DNA of 64,000 bases from Listeria cornellensis FSL F6-0969 (GTDB lineage Bacteria > Bacillota > Bacilli > Lactobacillales > Listeriaceae). Positions 1 through 9,080 of this stretch are shown in pieces. Each line of letters begins with the position of its first letter. Positions within the stretch are counted from its first letter, which is position 1. A program made the position numbers and the translations under genes. The DNA lies in NCBI RefSeq assembly GCF_000525855.1, contig NZ_AODE01000004.1:1-64000 (forward strand). The letters run 5' to 3'. Under the pieces are notes generated by a model. The model did not search any database. It was not told the origin of the DNA and saw nothing but the letters and a program-made list of their open reading frames with translations.

Positions 1-1306
1 GGATGCACGATCCCAAGTAACGAGTTCAGAGTTGTTGATAAGGTAATACCATAGTGTCCCGTTGATAGTGATTTGTTTATGGACTTTCAAAGGTTTGTTG
101 GTATAGGCAGTTAAGTTTCCTCTACGCATGGAGGAATCAGCAACTGGAAAATAGTAAACAGATTCGTTAGGGACACTGACATAGCGCGTTAAATTCGCTG
201 GTTTTTCCATACTAGGTGTGTAAAGAATAGTTACAGCTTTATTCTCCACCCAACCAATAGCCCTTCCGTCAATGCTAAATTGATACCACGTACCACTTTG
301 CGTTTTTGCTTGACGTAATAGTTTTAAATTTTTCCCAGTATAAGAGGAAAGAGGATTAACTTTGACTGAGCCAGCTGTATTAAAAGGTGCTGACCAAACC
401 GTATTGCCAGCCGCTGTTTTAACGTTGGCGTAAGTTGTAGCTGCGAATGGTGTGTTAGAAAGGATCGTATCTTTACTCATCGCGTTGTATTTCTCAGTCA
501 CGAGTGTTAGGAACTCATTATAGCTGTAGCCCCATTTGTTAAAATAACCAATAGGATCAGTATGCGTTGTGCCGCCAAGATATTTACTGACCGCGTTATG
601 CGTCCAAACCGTTCCGACGCCATCTGTTTCAGCGCTATCAATCGGTAATTTATATTTATCTAGGATGTAGGCTGTATAATAGGCATAATTATTAATCGAG
701 CGGGCAAATTCATCAAAAGTGTTATGCTCCACCAGTTCGTACTGAACAAAACGAGCGTTGGCAAAACGTCCTGCACCCCAAACACCATAATCGGTCGGGT
801 GAATTTGAATAATATTGCCTTTATCGACAAAACTATGCACAAAAGCGTTCTCCCAGTTGCCACTCATGTAGTCAATCTCGTTCTGAATCGTTGAATTAGG
901 ATTAGCTGTTTCGTGTAAAACAACACCTTCTGGCTTGCCATAACCATTGCGATAGTTGAATTTCGTAAATTGCGACTTAATTTGGCTACTCAACTTTGCG
1001 GTTGTAAAATTATTTGATTTGATATAGTTGTTCACATTTGGATAGGCAGCTTTTGCGTTTAAAAACTCTACTACGGTCAGGAATAGGTGCGTCCTGATCC
1101 TCGTCGGCATGTAAATCACCAGTAAATGTACCTTCCCGTTCTGCTTTTGGTACGTAGATTGAATCATCATCAATCGTTTGTGAACCATCTTTCGCAGTGA
1201 CTGCGCTAATATCAGCAGGTTGTTGTTCATCAGCAAGGACTGATATCGGCAAAACAACAGTTGTAAGTCCGACCGTCACAATAACTGATTTTAATAAAGT
1301 CTTCAA
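1..1306 (-). CDS. N-acetylmuramoyl-L-alanine amidase with GW module (Ami-like autolysin), 3' end outside window, frameshifted
   Basis: Secreted peptidoglycan amidase that would cut the MurNAc-L-Ala bond at the cell surface. It starts at a TTG (1306-1304) behind a GGAGATGG ribosome site and opens with a typical signal peptide ending near ISVLADEQ. After an acidic linker comes an Amidase_2 domain (about 1070 down to 530) with VVLHETANP, WENAFVHSFVD, GVWGAGRFAN and THTDPIG, which carry the expected zinc and substrate residues. The segment nearest the window edge (WYYLIN, GRAIGWVENKAV) looks like GW/SH3-type cell-wall binding repeats. The reading frame is broken near 1075-1076, where one extra base (GG for G on this strand) restores the frame if removed. 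The gene continues beyond base 1. Position next to the lipid kinase and fbaA matches Listeria ami. Confidence 0.85.
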
Positions 1307-1757
1307 TTTTCCATCTCCATTCTAAAAAGTCCCCTTTGAATAAAAAGTACCTGGTATAAACGTGGATGCTTTCAGTCTATTCCCGATGTACACAAAGAAT
1401 ACTCCTATTATGTAGAAAATCAAGAAGAGAGTCAATAGAGTTTCCCTATCTTGGGCGCAATTTGAGCGAATGTAACTAGAGAATATGACGGGAAAATGAG
1501 TCGTATCAATACTTTCAGGACATTTGATTTAAAGTTTGACAAATTACCTACAATTTTATGTCTAAATGGCGTCAAAAAAGTCATTTAGTAAAGAATATGA
1601 CAACGATAATGTTCCTGTATGCGCTTTAACTTCAAAAATAGAACATTCTGCGTACAAATTTTTGCATGGAAAATGGCTATTCGAGGCGCCCAGTTTGACA
1701 AGAAAGAAGGAAAATAAGAAACTAATATTATCACTGCATGAGAGAAGGGGAAAACAG
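1307..1757. other. Divergent intergenic region between the amidase and lipid kinase genes
   Basis: About 450 bases with no convincing gene. An open frame continues upstream of the lipid kinase from 1566 but shows no family similarity and has no ribosome site at its start. The region should carry the divergent promoters for both neighbours; I see no clear -35/-10 pair that I would defend. Confidence 0.5.
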
Positions 1758-2676
1758 TTGATAAAGCGAATGTTAATCATCTACAATCCTGTTGCTGGGC
1801 AGCGCAAGTTTCACAAGCTAATGCCGGTTGCAGAACAAGTTTTAGAAGAGGCGGGGTTTGGCGTCACTTTGATTCCAACGACAGAACAAGCGAAGAGTGC
1901 GACGGAAATCGCGAAGCAAGGCGTATTGGACGGATTTGAATTTATTATTGCGGCTGGTGGAGACGGTACGGTAAACGATGTTGTCAATGGTTTAATGCAA
2001 GCGCCAACGCAACCAATTTTTGGCGTTTTACCAGTTGGAACGACGAATGATTTCGCGCGCGCACTAGGGATGGCAAAAGATCCGGTGGAAGCCTTGCATA
2101 TCATTGCCACAGGCGCAACGGTAAAAGTCGATGTGGGACAGGCGAACGATCAATATTTCATCAACAATGCTGCTGGCGGAAAAATGACAGAAATCACGTA
2201 TGCCGTCAAAGAATCTATGAAAAACAAAATCGGACGCCTTGCCTATTTAGTTAGCGGAATAAAGCTATTACCGAAATTAACACCAAAACAAGTAAAAATA
2301 ACACACGATAAAGGCGTATTTGAAGGGAAAATATTGCTGTTATTTGGCGCGTTAACAAACAGTGTTGGAGGTATGGAAAAACTTTGTCCACCAGCCATAT
2401 TGAACGATGGTTACATGGATTTACTGATCTTGAAAAAAAATTTCACCGATACAACTACTTAAGTTGCTTGCTTCTATTAAGAAAGGTTCTCATCTCCAAA
2501 GCGAAGATGTGATATACGTCAGAACAAAATACGCAGAAATCGAATGCGATACGAGTCTGAATATAAGTTATGACGGTGTATATGGAGGCGAGACACCATA
2601 TAGATTGGAAGTTTTACCAGAAAGATTGGCAATTTTGGCAGATGCAACTCGAATCGAGCATCGCTTACAGAAATAA
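1758..2676 (+). CDS. Diacylglycerol kinase-like lipid kinase (YegS/Rv2252/BmrU family), frameshifted
   Basis: ATP-dependent lipid kinase, about 305 residues after repair, probably acting on diacylglycerol or a related membrane lipid. The best start is TTG 1758, seven bases after GAGAAGGGG, giving a protein that begins MIKRMLIIYNPVAG. The open frame reaching back to 1566 has no such signal. The catalytic region shows the NPVAG nucleotide motif, AAGGDGTVNDVVNGL near residue 65 and GVLPVGTTNDFARALG near residue 95. The frame breaks in an A8 run at 2433-2440; with A7 the C-terminal part (LLASIKKGSHLQSED onward) joins in frame. It lies between the amidase and fbaA as in Listeria. Whether it is the housekeeping DgkB or a paralogue cannot be settled here. 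Confidence 0.82.
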
Positions 2677-2887
2677 AACGATTACATCAAAAATATCGAC
2701 CTTCACTATGGTAAACTACTCACAAATCTGGTATTATTACAGTGTTAGGAAAAATAGCAACCGTTATTTTTCACAGCAGAAATCAAATTTTGTAAGAGTC
2801 TGGAGCAAACTCGAACAAAGCCAAAGAACGCCAAGCCTGGATTCTTTTTGGGTAGGACGTAAACTAGGCTTCACACAAATCGAGCGA

Positions 2888-2986
2888 AAGCGTTTGTATT
2901 TCGCCAGTTTTGTGGAAGCCGGAAGCGGAGCATACTTGTGTATGTGAGAACCGGAAGTCTGCGAAACTGGCGGAATGCGAACGCTT
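2888..2986 (+). repeat. Fold-back element A in the lipid kinase-fbaA gap
   Basis: Long imperfect inverted repeat inside the 370-base gap between the lipid kinase and fbaA. The arms at 2888-2911 and 2963-2986 pair over 24 positions; all four differences are T opposite G, that is G-U pairs in a plus-strand RNA. The centre holds a small hairpin (CATAC, loop, GTATG, 2931-2944) inside the core AGCGGAGCATAC ... GTGAGAACCGGAAG. That core recurs, with other arms, in the murA2-rho gap and upstream of phoP. The rest of the gap (2677-2887) holds no gene that I can support. Confidence 0.75.
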
Positions 2987-3047
2987 GCCGCCGATTTACT
3001 CGAGGTATGCACAAGACCTCTTATATTCCTGAGGAGGAAAATGTATT

Positions 3048-3902
3048 ATGCCTATCGTTAGTATGACTGAAATGTTGAACAAAGCGTTAGCTGGTAAATA
3101 TGCTGTAGGTCAATTCAATATCAACAACCTTGAATGGACTCGCGCTATTTTAGAAGCTGCAGAACAAGAAAAAGCCCCTGTAATCCTTGGTGTTTCTGAA
3201 GGAGCAGCGAAATACATGGGTGGATTTACGACAGTAGTTAAAATGACTGAAGGACTTATGCATGACCTAAAAATCACTGTACCAGTTGCCATTCACTTGG
3301 ATCACGGTTCATCTTTTGATTCTTGTAAAGCTGCAATCGATGCAGGATTCTCATCTGTTATGATTGATGGTTCTCATCACCCAATCGATGAAAACGTTGA
3401 AATGACTAAAAAAGTTGTTGACTACGCTCATCCAAAAGGTGTTTCTGTTGAAGCCGAAGTTGGAACTGTTGGTGGCGAAGAAGACGGCGTAACAGGTGGA
3501 ATCAACTATGCTGATCCTGCTGAATGTCTACGTGTTGTTAAAGAAGCTAACATTGATGCACTTGCTGCAGCATTAGGCTCTGTACATGGTCCTTACCACG
3601 GCGAACCAGTTCTTGGATTCAAAGAAATGGAAGAAATCTCGAAATTAACAGGTGCTCCTCTAGTACTTCACGGTGGTTCTGGAATTCCTGAACACCAAAT
3701 CAAACAAGCAATCGAGCACGGTCACAGCAAAATTAACGTTAACACGGAATGCCAAATTGTATGGACAGCCGCTGTTCGCGAAAAATTAGCTACAGATGAT
3801 AAAGTTTACGATCCACGTAAAGTTATCGGACCTGGTCAAGCTGCGATTGTTAAAACAGTTGTTGCTAAGATTCAAGAATTTGGATCAAACGGCAAAGCAT
3901 AA
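3048..3902 (+). CDS. fbaA: Class II fructose-1,6-bisphosphate aldolase
   Basis: Zinc-dependent glycolytic enzyme that reversibly splits fructose-1,6-bisphosphate into dihydroxyacetone phosphate and glyceraldehyde-3-phosphate in the cytoplasm. The 284-residue length is normal for the Bacillus/Listeria form. Visible landmarks are [10 protein letters not shown] (catalytic Asp and zinc His) near residue 80, SVHGPYHG near 178 and VLHGGSGIP near 207, with INVNTE in the phosphate-binding region. The start ATG follows a strong GAGGAGG ribosome site. It stands alone, ending in its own terminator. Confidence 0.97.
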   Translation: MPIVSMTEMLNKALAGKYAVGQFNINNLEWTRAILEAAEQEKAPVILGVSEGAAKYMGGFTTVVKMTEGLMHDLKITVPVAIHLDHGSSFDSCKAAIDAGFSSVMIDGSHHPIDENVEMTKKVVDYAHPKGVSVEAEVGTVGGEEDGVTGGINYADPAECLRVVKEANIDALAAALGSVHGPYHGEPVLGFKEMEEISKLTGAPLVLHGGSGIPEHQIKQAIEHGHSKINVNTECQIVWTAAVREKLATDDKVYDPRKVIGPGQAAIVKTVVAKIQEFGSNGKA

Positions 3903-3920
3903 TTTTATACTTAGTTACGG

Positions 3921-3952
3921 ACAACGAGCTGAAAATTCGGCTCGTTGTTTTT
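3921..3952 (+). terminator. fbaA terminator
   Basis: AACGAGC and GCTCGTT form a seven-pair stem around a ten-base loop, followed by a T-rich tail, 20 bases after the fbaA stop. Confidence 0.8.
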
Positions 3953-4067
3953 GTTGATGCTGTACTATAACGTCGGCCTAAATACATAAACCAAAAGTCC
4001 GATACCCAATTGTAACAAAGCTTGATAAACTTAAAAGAAAACGCATACAAGAGAAGAGGCGTGGAAA

Positions 4068-5214
4068 ATGGCAGATAAATTTTTAATTATTGGTGGCGGA
4101 ATTGCTGGATTGATGACAGGGATAGCGTTGCAACAAGCAGGTTTTTCTGTAGAAATTTTTGAGCAGGCGGTGGAAGTGAAGCGAGTTGGGGCGGGAATTA
4201 CGGTTGCACCGAATGGTATGGCAGCGCTTGAAAAACTAGGTTTGGCTGAACAGGTAAAAGCGATGGGGAATGTTAGTTCGAAAGGAATCGCTATCGTGGA
4301 TGAGGCTGGAAAACCTATTACGAAATTAGCTGATGAAAAACTAGCTTTTCCGATTTATGCGATACATAGAGCTGATTTGCAGGCAATTTTGTTAGGCTCT
4401 CTGGAAGTAGGTACGTTAAAATTGGGCAGAAAATGTAGCAATTTGACGCAGGATGATTCGGGTATCGTGTTGAAAATGGAGGACGGCTCTGAGATTAGTG
4501 GGGATTATGCAATCGTTGCAGATGGGATTCATTCTGTCGCGCGGGATAGTATTTTTGGAAAACAACCGCTTCGTTATGCAGGTTACACGTGTTGGCGCGG
4601 AATTGCTAAAACATGGCCGAAAGATGCCGACCAAAAACTATTCACAGAAACGTGGGGCACAAAAGGCCGTATCGGAATTGTGCCACTAGCGAATCAAGAA
4701 ACGTATTGGTTTGCGGTAGCTGCAGCATCGGAGAATAGCATTGTACATCAAACATACGAATTATCCCATTTAGTAAGGCGCTTTGAATCCTATCATAAGC
4801 CGATTCAGGAAGTCTTGGAGGCTACAAATCCAGATAAAATAATAAGCGGTGATATTTTTGATTTGGAGCCAATGAAAAACTTTGCAAAAGGTCGCGTTGT
4901 TTTAATCGGTGATGCGGCACATGCGATGACTCCTAATTTAGGACAAGGTGGTTCTCAGGCGATGGAAGACGCGATTATTTTGCGTAACTGGTTGAAAAAA
5001 AAGCGATAATGTAGAGCAGGCTTTTGAGGCTTTCAGTCAAGTTAGGGTTGGAAGAACGAAGAAAATTACAGAGCGCTCACGGCTGATTGGAAAAGTTGGA
5101 CAGTTGGAGGCGTCGTTTATTTGCAAGGCGCGGAATGTGGCAATGCGCATGGCACCGGCCTCATCGCAGCGAAAACAGTTGGATTATTTGTATGATGTGG
5201 ATTTGGATGGTTGA
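4068..5214 (+). CDS. FAD-dependent monooxygenase (aromatic-ring hydroxylase / PHBH fold), frameshifted
   Basis: Flavoprotein of about 381 residues after repair, predicted to use NAD(P)H and oxygen to hydroxylate or epoxidise a small hydrophobic substrate; the substrate is unknown. The N-terminus LIIGGGIAGLMTGIALQQAG is the FAD dinucleotide-binding motif, YAIVADGIHSVAR near residue 150 is the DG motif, and VVLIGDAAHAMTPNLGQGG near 285 is the second FAD motif. An A8 run at 4995-5002 breaks the frame; with A7 it continues through SDNVEQAFEAF to a TGA at 5212. It occupies the place where, as I recall, L. monocytogenes has the glycolipid genes lafAB, so it may be a lineage-specific replacement or a plain insertion. 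Confidence 0.85.
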
Positions 5215-5235
5215 GTTTTAAGAAGCGAAGTGTGC

Positions 5236-5270
5236 TGAATTAGAGCCATAATATGCATGAGAACAAAGTG
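5236..5270 (+). repeat. Short dispersed repeat, first copy
   Basis: This 35-base stretch, starting TGAATTAGAGCC and ending CAAAGTG, matches the reverse complement of 63358-63392 at 28 of 35 positions. It lies in the gap between the monooxygenase and murA2, just upstream of another repeat. Confidence 0.65.
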
Positions 5271-5297
5271 AGTATGTAATCCATGTGTGGAATCATG

Positions 5298-5458
5298 TTC
5301 AGCGCCTCCGGATCTAGCTTCAAGCGCCAGCCTCTCGGAAATTTCGTGGAATCCGTAAAAGTCAAAAGAGGACTTTCACTGCGCCCCCTAACAATTTCTA
5401 TCGAGGCTAACGGGCTCTTTCAGCTTTTCGATTTGCAAATTTCCTCAATATCAGGGAT
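5298..5458 (+). repeat. Dispersed GCGCC-rich intergenic repeat, longer copy
   Basis: Begins TTCAGCGCCTCC, contains self-complementary GGATCTAGCTTC/AAGCGCC segments, and ends with CTAACGGGC followed by a CTTTTCGATTTG stretch and TTTCCTCA. A shorter version with the same ends lies at 22880-22955. Open frames crossing it (for example from 5283) look accidental. I believe similar sequences are common between genes in other Bacilli, but I cannot name the family. Confidence 0.6.
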
Positions 5459-5503
5459 AATTAGCAACAAGTGAAATCTTTTTAATGAGAAAGAAGGAAC
5501 GGT

Positions 5504-6778
5504 ATGACTGAGAAATTAGTAATAAAAGGTGGAAGAGAGCTAACTGGGACATTGCGTGTGGATGGGGCTAAGAATAGTGCTGTGGCGCTTATTCCTGCTA
5601 CAATTCTGGCCGATTCAGATGTTACCATTGAAGGCTTACCCGATATATCCGATGTACACACACTCTATGCCATTTTAGAAGAACTTGGAGGAACAATTCA
5701 TGCTGATACTGATGCCGTGACAATTGATCCGTCTAATTTAATTGATATGCCACTACCAAACGGCAATGTAAAAAAAATTACGCGCTTCTTACTATCTCAT
5801 GGGGGCAATGCTAGGCCGTTTCAAAAAAGCGGTTATCGGGCTTCCTGGTGGATGTTATTTAGGCCCGCGTCCGATTGACCAACATATTAAAGGATTCGAG
5901 GCACTAGGCGCTACTGTAACAAATGAGCAAGGCGCTATCTACTTGCGTGCCGATGAGCTTAAAGGTGCTCGTATTTATTTGGATGTCGTTAGCGTCGGTG
6001 CAACCATCAATATCATGCTTGCCGCCGTCAAAGCGACTGGTAAAACAGTTATCGAAAACGCAGCCAAGGAACCAGAAATTATCGATGTCGCAACCCTGCT
6101 TACAAGTATGGGGGCAAAAAATAAAAAGGTGCAGGAACGGATACCATCCGCATTGAAGGCGTTGAAAAACTTCACGGATGTCGTCACACGATTATTCCTG
6201 ACCGTATCGAAGCAGGAACTTTCATGATTCTTGCGGCTGCAGCGGGCTCTGGAATAAAGGTCGAAAATATCATTCCAGCCCATATGGAAGCGGTAAAAGC
6301 GAAACTCGTCGAAGCGGGTGTATCCATTGAGATGGATGAAGATTCTGCTTACATTGGCAAAAGTGGCTCACTGAAAAAAGTAGATATCAAAACCTACGCT
6401 TATCCAGGTTTCCCAACCGATTTGCAACAACCAATGACCGCATTGTTAGCCGGCGCCCACGGAAGTAGCGTCGTAACGGATACCATTTATCCAAGCCGTT
6501 TTAAACATATCGATGAACTAAAACGTATGGGTGGTCGCTTCAAACTTCAAAGTCGTGCAGCCATTGTGACTGGACCAACCCAGCTAAAAGGAGCCACTGT
6601 AACGGCATCCGATTTGCGCGCCGGTGCTTCTCTTGTTATAGCAGGCCTCACTGCTGATGGCACTACCGAAATACATGGCATCGAACATATTGAACGAGGC
6701 TACGGAAGAATAATCGAGAAATTAGAAGGTATTGGCGCTGATATTTGTAAGGTGTCTCAAGCCTCCGAAATCGTCTAG
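5504..6778 (+). CDS. murZ: UDP-N-acetylglucosamine 1-carboxyvinyltransferase 2 (second MurA), two frame breaks
   Basis: Transfers enolpyruvate from PEP to UDP-GlcNAc, the first committed step of peptidoglycan synthesis. Repaired length is 423 residues, the usual size of the Bacillus MurAB (MurZ) paralogue. [14 protein letters not shown] near residue 22, the [15 protein letters not shown] loop with the PEP-binding Cys, [12 protein letters not shown] and the C-terminal [13 protein letters not shown] are all present, but in three frames. One break is in the A8 run 5770-5777 (A7 gives [11 protein letters not shown]). The other is in A6-T-A5 at 6116-6127, where one A less in each run gives [16 protein letters not shown]. 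The neighbour rho and the separate murA at 34.7 kb support assignment as the second paralogue. Confidence 0.92.
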
Positions 6779-6787
6779 TCTAGTCTT

Positions 6788-7270
6788 CAGCGGAGCGACA
6801 AGCACTTATCTTCGTCGTTAAAGCCTGTGCTTCGGTGCTCATGTACTTTAGTACACTCCGCTCCGATGCTCGGCTTTGCCTAGAATCTAAGCCCTTGTCG
6901 CTCCGCTGAGGTTTGGCGGGAGGTCATGAGGTGGCGTTGAAACATCGGTTGGTGGTGTTTACCTTTGCAGTCTGACTAAGCCTGTGCTTCGGTGCTCATG
7001 TACTTTAGTATACTCCGCTCCGATGCTCGGCTTAGCCTGGAATCTAAGCCCTTGTCGCTCCGCTGAGGTTTGGCGGGAGGTCATGAGAGGGTGTTGAAAC
7101 ATCGGTTGGTGGTGCCTTACCTTTGCAGTCTGACTAAGCCTGTGCTTCGGTGCTCATGTACTTTAGTACACTCCGCTCCGATGCTCGGCTTAGCCTGGAA
7201 TCTAGGCCCTTGTCGCTCCGCTGAGGTTTGCCGGGTGCTTGTGAGACGGCGGTGAAACATAAGTTGGTGA
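6788..7270 (-). repeat. Tandem fold-back repeat array (three units) between murA2 and rho
   Basis: Three head-to-tail units of 157-158 bases start at 6824, 6981 and 7139 and look about 95 percent identical. Each contains the core read on the minus strand as AGCGGAGTGTACT, a short loop, then AGTACATGAGCACCG. The first unit also has an outer arm at 6788-6802 that pairs perfectly over 15 bases with 6894-6908; later units keep only the right arm. The same core, with unrelated arms, lies at 2888-2986 and 63301-63492. Frames that run through the array show no coding character. It fills most of the 567-base murA2-rho gap. Confidence 0.8.
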
Positions 7271-7345
7271 ATCCTTGTAATATGCTTAAATCCTCATCTC
7301 TCCTAAAATCCTCTTTACAAAAAATCCAAAAGGTGGTCAAATTAT

Positions 7346-8617
7346 ATGCCGGACATATCCATTTCCTATCTGGAAAAACTGACAATTAAAGAAATTTATG
7401 CGCTTGCAAAGGAACATAAGATTCCCTACTACAGCAAGCTCACTAAAAGAGAACTCAGCTTTGCCCTGCTAAAGGCAAGTGCTGAAAAACAAGGCTTCTT
7501 CTTTATGGAAGGCGTTCTTGATATCATTGCCTCGGAAGGTTTTGGCTTCCTGCGCCCCATCAACTATTCTGCGAGTTCCGAAGATATCTACATATCGGCT
7601 TCCCAAATTAGACGTTTTGATCTGAGAACAGGTGACAAAGTTTCAGGAAAGGTTCGTCCTCCAAAAGAAAATGAGCGTTATTTTGGCTTATTGCATGTTG
7701 AAGCGGTAAACGGTGAGAATCCGGAAGTTGCGAAAGACCGTGTTCATTTTCCTGGTTTAACGCCACTTTACCCGGATCGTCAAATACGTATGGAGATTGG
7801 ACAAGAACCGATTTCAACGCGAATGATTGATATGATTGCGCCTATTGGTTTTGGGCAGCGTGGACTTATTGTTGCTCCTCCTAAAGCGGGTAAAACAATT
7901 CTTTTAAAAGAGATTGCAAATGCGATTACAGAAAACAGTCCTGACGCAGAGCTGATCGTGCTACTTATTGATGAGCGTCCAGAAGAAGTAACGGATATTG
8001 AGCGCTCTGTCAAAGCAGAGGTTGTTAGCTCGACGTTTGATGAAGTGCCGGAAAATCATATCAAAGTAGCGGAACTTGTCTTAGAACGGGCGATGAGGCT
8101 TGTAGAGCAGAAGCGCGACGTTATTATTTTAATGGATAGTATCACGCGTCTGGCTAGAGCTTATAATCTTGTTATTCCGCCAAGTGGTCGAACGCTTTCG
8201 GGGGGTATTGATCCAGCGGCATTCCACAGACCGAAGCGCTTTTTCGGAGCCGCTCGAAATATCGAAGAAGGTGGAAGCCTGACGATTCTGGCGACAGCGC
8301 TTGTAGATACCGGTTCGCGGATGGATGACGTTATTTATGAAGAATTTAAAGGAACAGGAAATATGGAGCTTCATCTTGATCGCGCGATGGCAGAGCGCCG
8401 TGTCTTCCCGGCAATTGATATTCGCCGTTCAGGAACGCGTAAAGAAGAGCTACTACTTCCAAAAGAAAATTTAGAGCAACTATGGAAAATCCGAAAAATT
8501 ATGCCGATTCAAGGTGACGCATTAGACATCTCCGAACGCTTTATTCGCTATCTGAAAAAGACACCAACGAACGCCGATTTTTTCGAAGTGATTCAAGCCG
8601 AAATGTTTAAAAAATAA
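7346..8617 (+). CDS. rho: Transcription termination factor Rho
   Basis: Hexameric RNA helicase that ends untranslated transcripts. 423 residues, normal length for Bacilli. The N-terminal Rho_N helix bundle (residues 1-45) is followed by the RNA-binding cold-shock-like domain with [12 protein letters not shown] and [14 protein letters not shown]. The RecA-like motor has PPKAGKT (Walker A, near residue 175), [28 protein letters not shown] (Walker B) and [19 protein letters not shown] (R loop). Start ATG 7346 follows AAGGTGG. It is the immediate neighbour of murA2 as in Listeria, but the gap carries a repeat array. Gene order continues to rpmE2 in the same direction. Confidence 0.97.
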   Translation: MPDISISYLEKLTIKEIYALAKEHKIPYYSKLTKRELSFALLKASAEKQGFFFMEGVLDIIASEGFGFLRPINYSASSEDIYISASQIRRFDLRTGDKVSGKVRPPKENERYFGLLHVEAVNGENPEVAKDRVHFPGLTPLYPDRQIRMEIGQEPISTRMIDMIAPIGFGQRGLIVAPPKAGKTILLKEIANAITENSPDAELIVLLIDERPEEVTDIERSVKAEVVSSTFDEVPENHIKVAELVLERAMRLVEQKRDVIILMDSITRLARAYNLVIPPSGRTLSGGIDPAAFHRPKRFFGAARNIEEGGSLTILATALVDTGSRMDDVIYEEFKGTGNMELHLDRAMAERRVFPAIDIRRSGTRKEELLLPKENLEQLWKIRKIMPIQGDALDISERFIRYLKKTPTNADFFEVIQAEMFKK

Positions 8618-8620
8618 GCC

Positions 8621-8649
8621 TTGCTAAAATAGAAAAGCATTGGTATAAT
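8621..8649 (+). promoter_or_regulatory. Predicted SigA promoter of rpmE2
   Basis: TTGCTA at 8621 and TATAAT at 8644 with a 17-base spacer, about 70 bases before the rpmE2 start. Confidence 0.7.
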
Positions 8650-8719
8650 GAGTTTACTGTGTGCAATTGTGCAGAAATTACTCTGTTTCAGATGATTCAG
8701 GGCGAAGGAGTTGAAAACA

Positions 8720-8965
8720 ATGAAAGCTGGAATTCACCCGGAATACCGTCAAGTGGTATTTCTTGATACTAGTACAGATTTCAAATTTCTTTCTGGTTCT
8801 ACTAAGGGCTCGAACGAAACGATTCAATGGGAAGATGGCAACGAGTATCCATTACTACGTGTCGAGATCAGTTCTGATTCTCACCCATTCTATACTGGTA
8901 AACAAAAACATGCGACAGCCGACGGACGTGTCGATCGTTTCAACAAAAAATACGGAATCAAATAA
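8720..8965 (+). CDS. rpmE2: Ribosomal protein bL31, type B (zinc-independent)
   Basis: Large-subunit ribosomal protein, 81 residues. Begins [14 protein letters not shown] and lacks the CxxC zinc motif, which marks the type B form; [18 protein letters not shown] is the typical C-terminus. ATG 8720 sits nine bases after GAAGGAG; the in-frame TTG at 8711 directly abuts that site and is less likely. Type B L31 is often made when zinc is short, but I see no clear Zur box here. The 3' end of the gene lies inside the stem of its own terminator. Confidence 0.95.
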   Translation: MKAGIHPEYRQVVFLDTSTDFKFLSGSTKGSNETIQWEDGNEYPLLRVEISSDSHPFYTGKQKHATADGRVDRFNKKYGIK

Positions 8966-9004
8966 AAAAGTCACCCTCGGGTGGCTTTTTTATTTGATTC
9001 CGTA
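8951..9004 (+). terminator. Long rpmE2 terminator overlapping the coding end
   Basis: Bases 8951-8975 and 8980-9004 are complementary over 25 positions with a single G-T mismatch, closing on a short loop. The inner part (GTCACC/GGTGGC followed by TTTTTT) is a normal terminator, while the outer pairs reach into the last codons and stop of rpmE2. Confidence 0.85.
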
Positions 9005-9009
9005 TAATA

Positions 9010-9050
9010 AAAAATGTTGGTATAGCTATGAGAGCCATACCAACATTTTT
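9010..9050 (-). terminator. Terminator of the surface repeat protein gene
   Basis: AATGTTGGTAT and ATACCAACATT form an eleven-pair stem around a 13-base loop, with A/T runs on both sides, so it can act in both directions. It lies just downstream of the minus-strand gene ending at 9081. Confidence 0.8.
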
Positions 9051-9080
9051 ATTTAATCATATCTTTAAGTCTGATGGTAC

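Noticed and set aside
1566..1757. N-terminal extension of the lipid kinase
   Set aside because: The family starts at MLIIYNP; a good ribosome site lies directly before TTG 1758 and none before 1566.
2570..2947. Open frame of 125 codons overlapping the end of the lipid kinase gene and fold-back element A
   Set aside because: It overlaps the kinase C-terminus in another frame, has no ribosome site and runs into an inverted repeat; no family features.
6788..7270. CRISPR array
   Set aside because: Units are 157-158 bases and continuous, without short repeats separated by unique spacers; no cas genes nearby.
7070..7385. Short open frames on both strands across the murA2-rho array
   Set aside because: They are products of the repeated sequence and overlap the rho start; composition is not protein-like.
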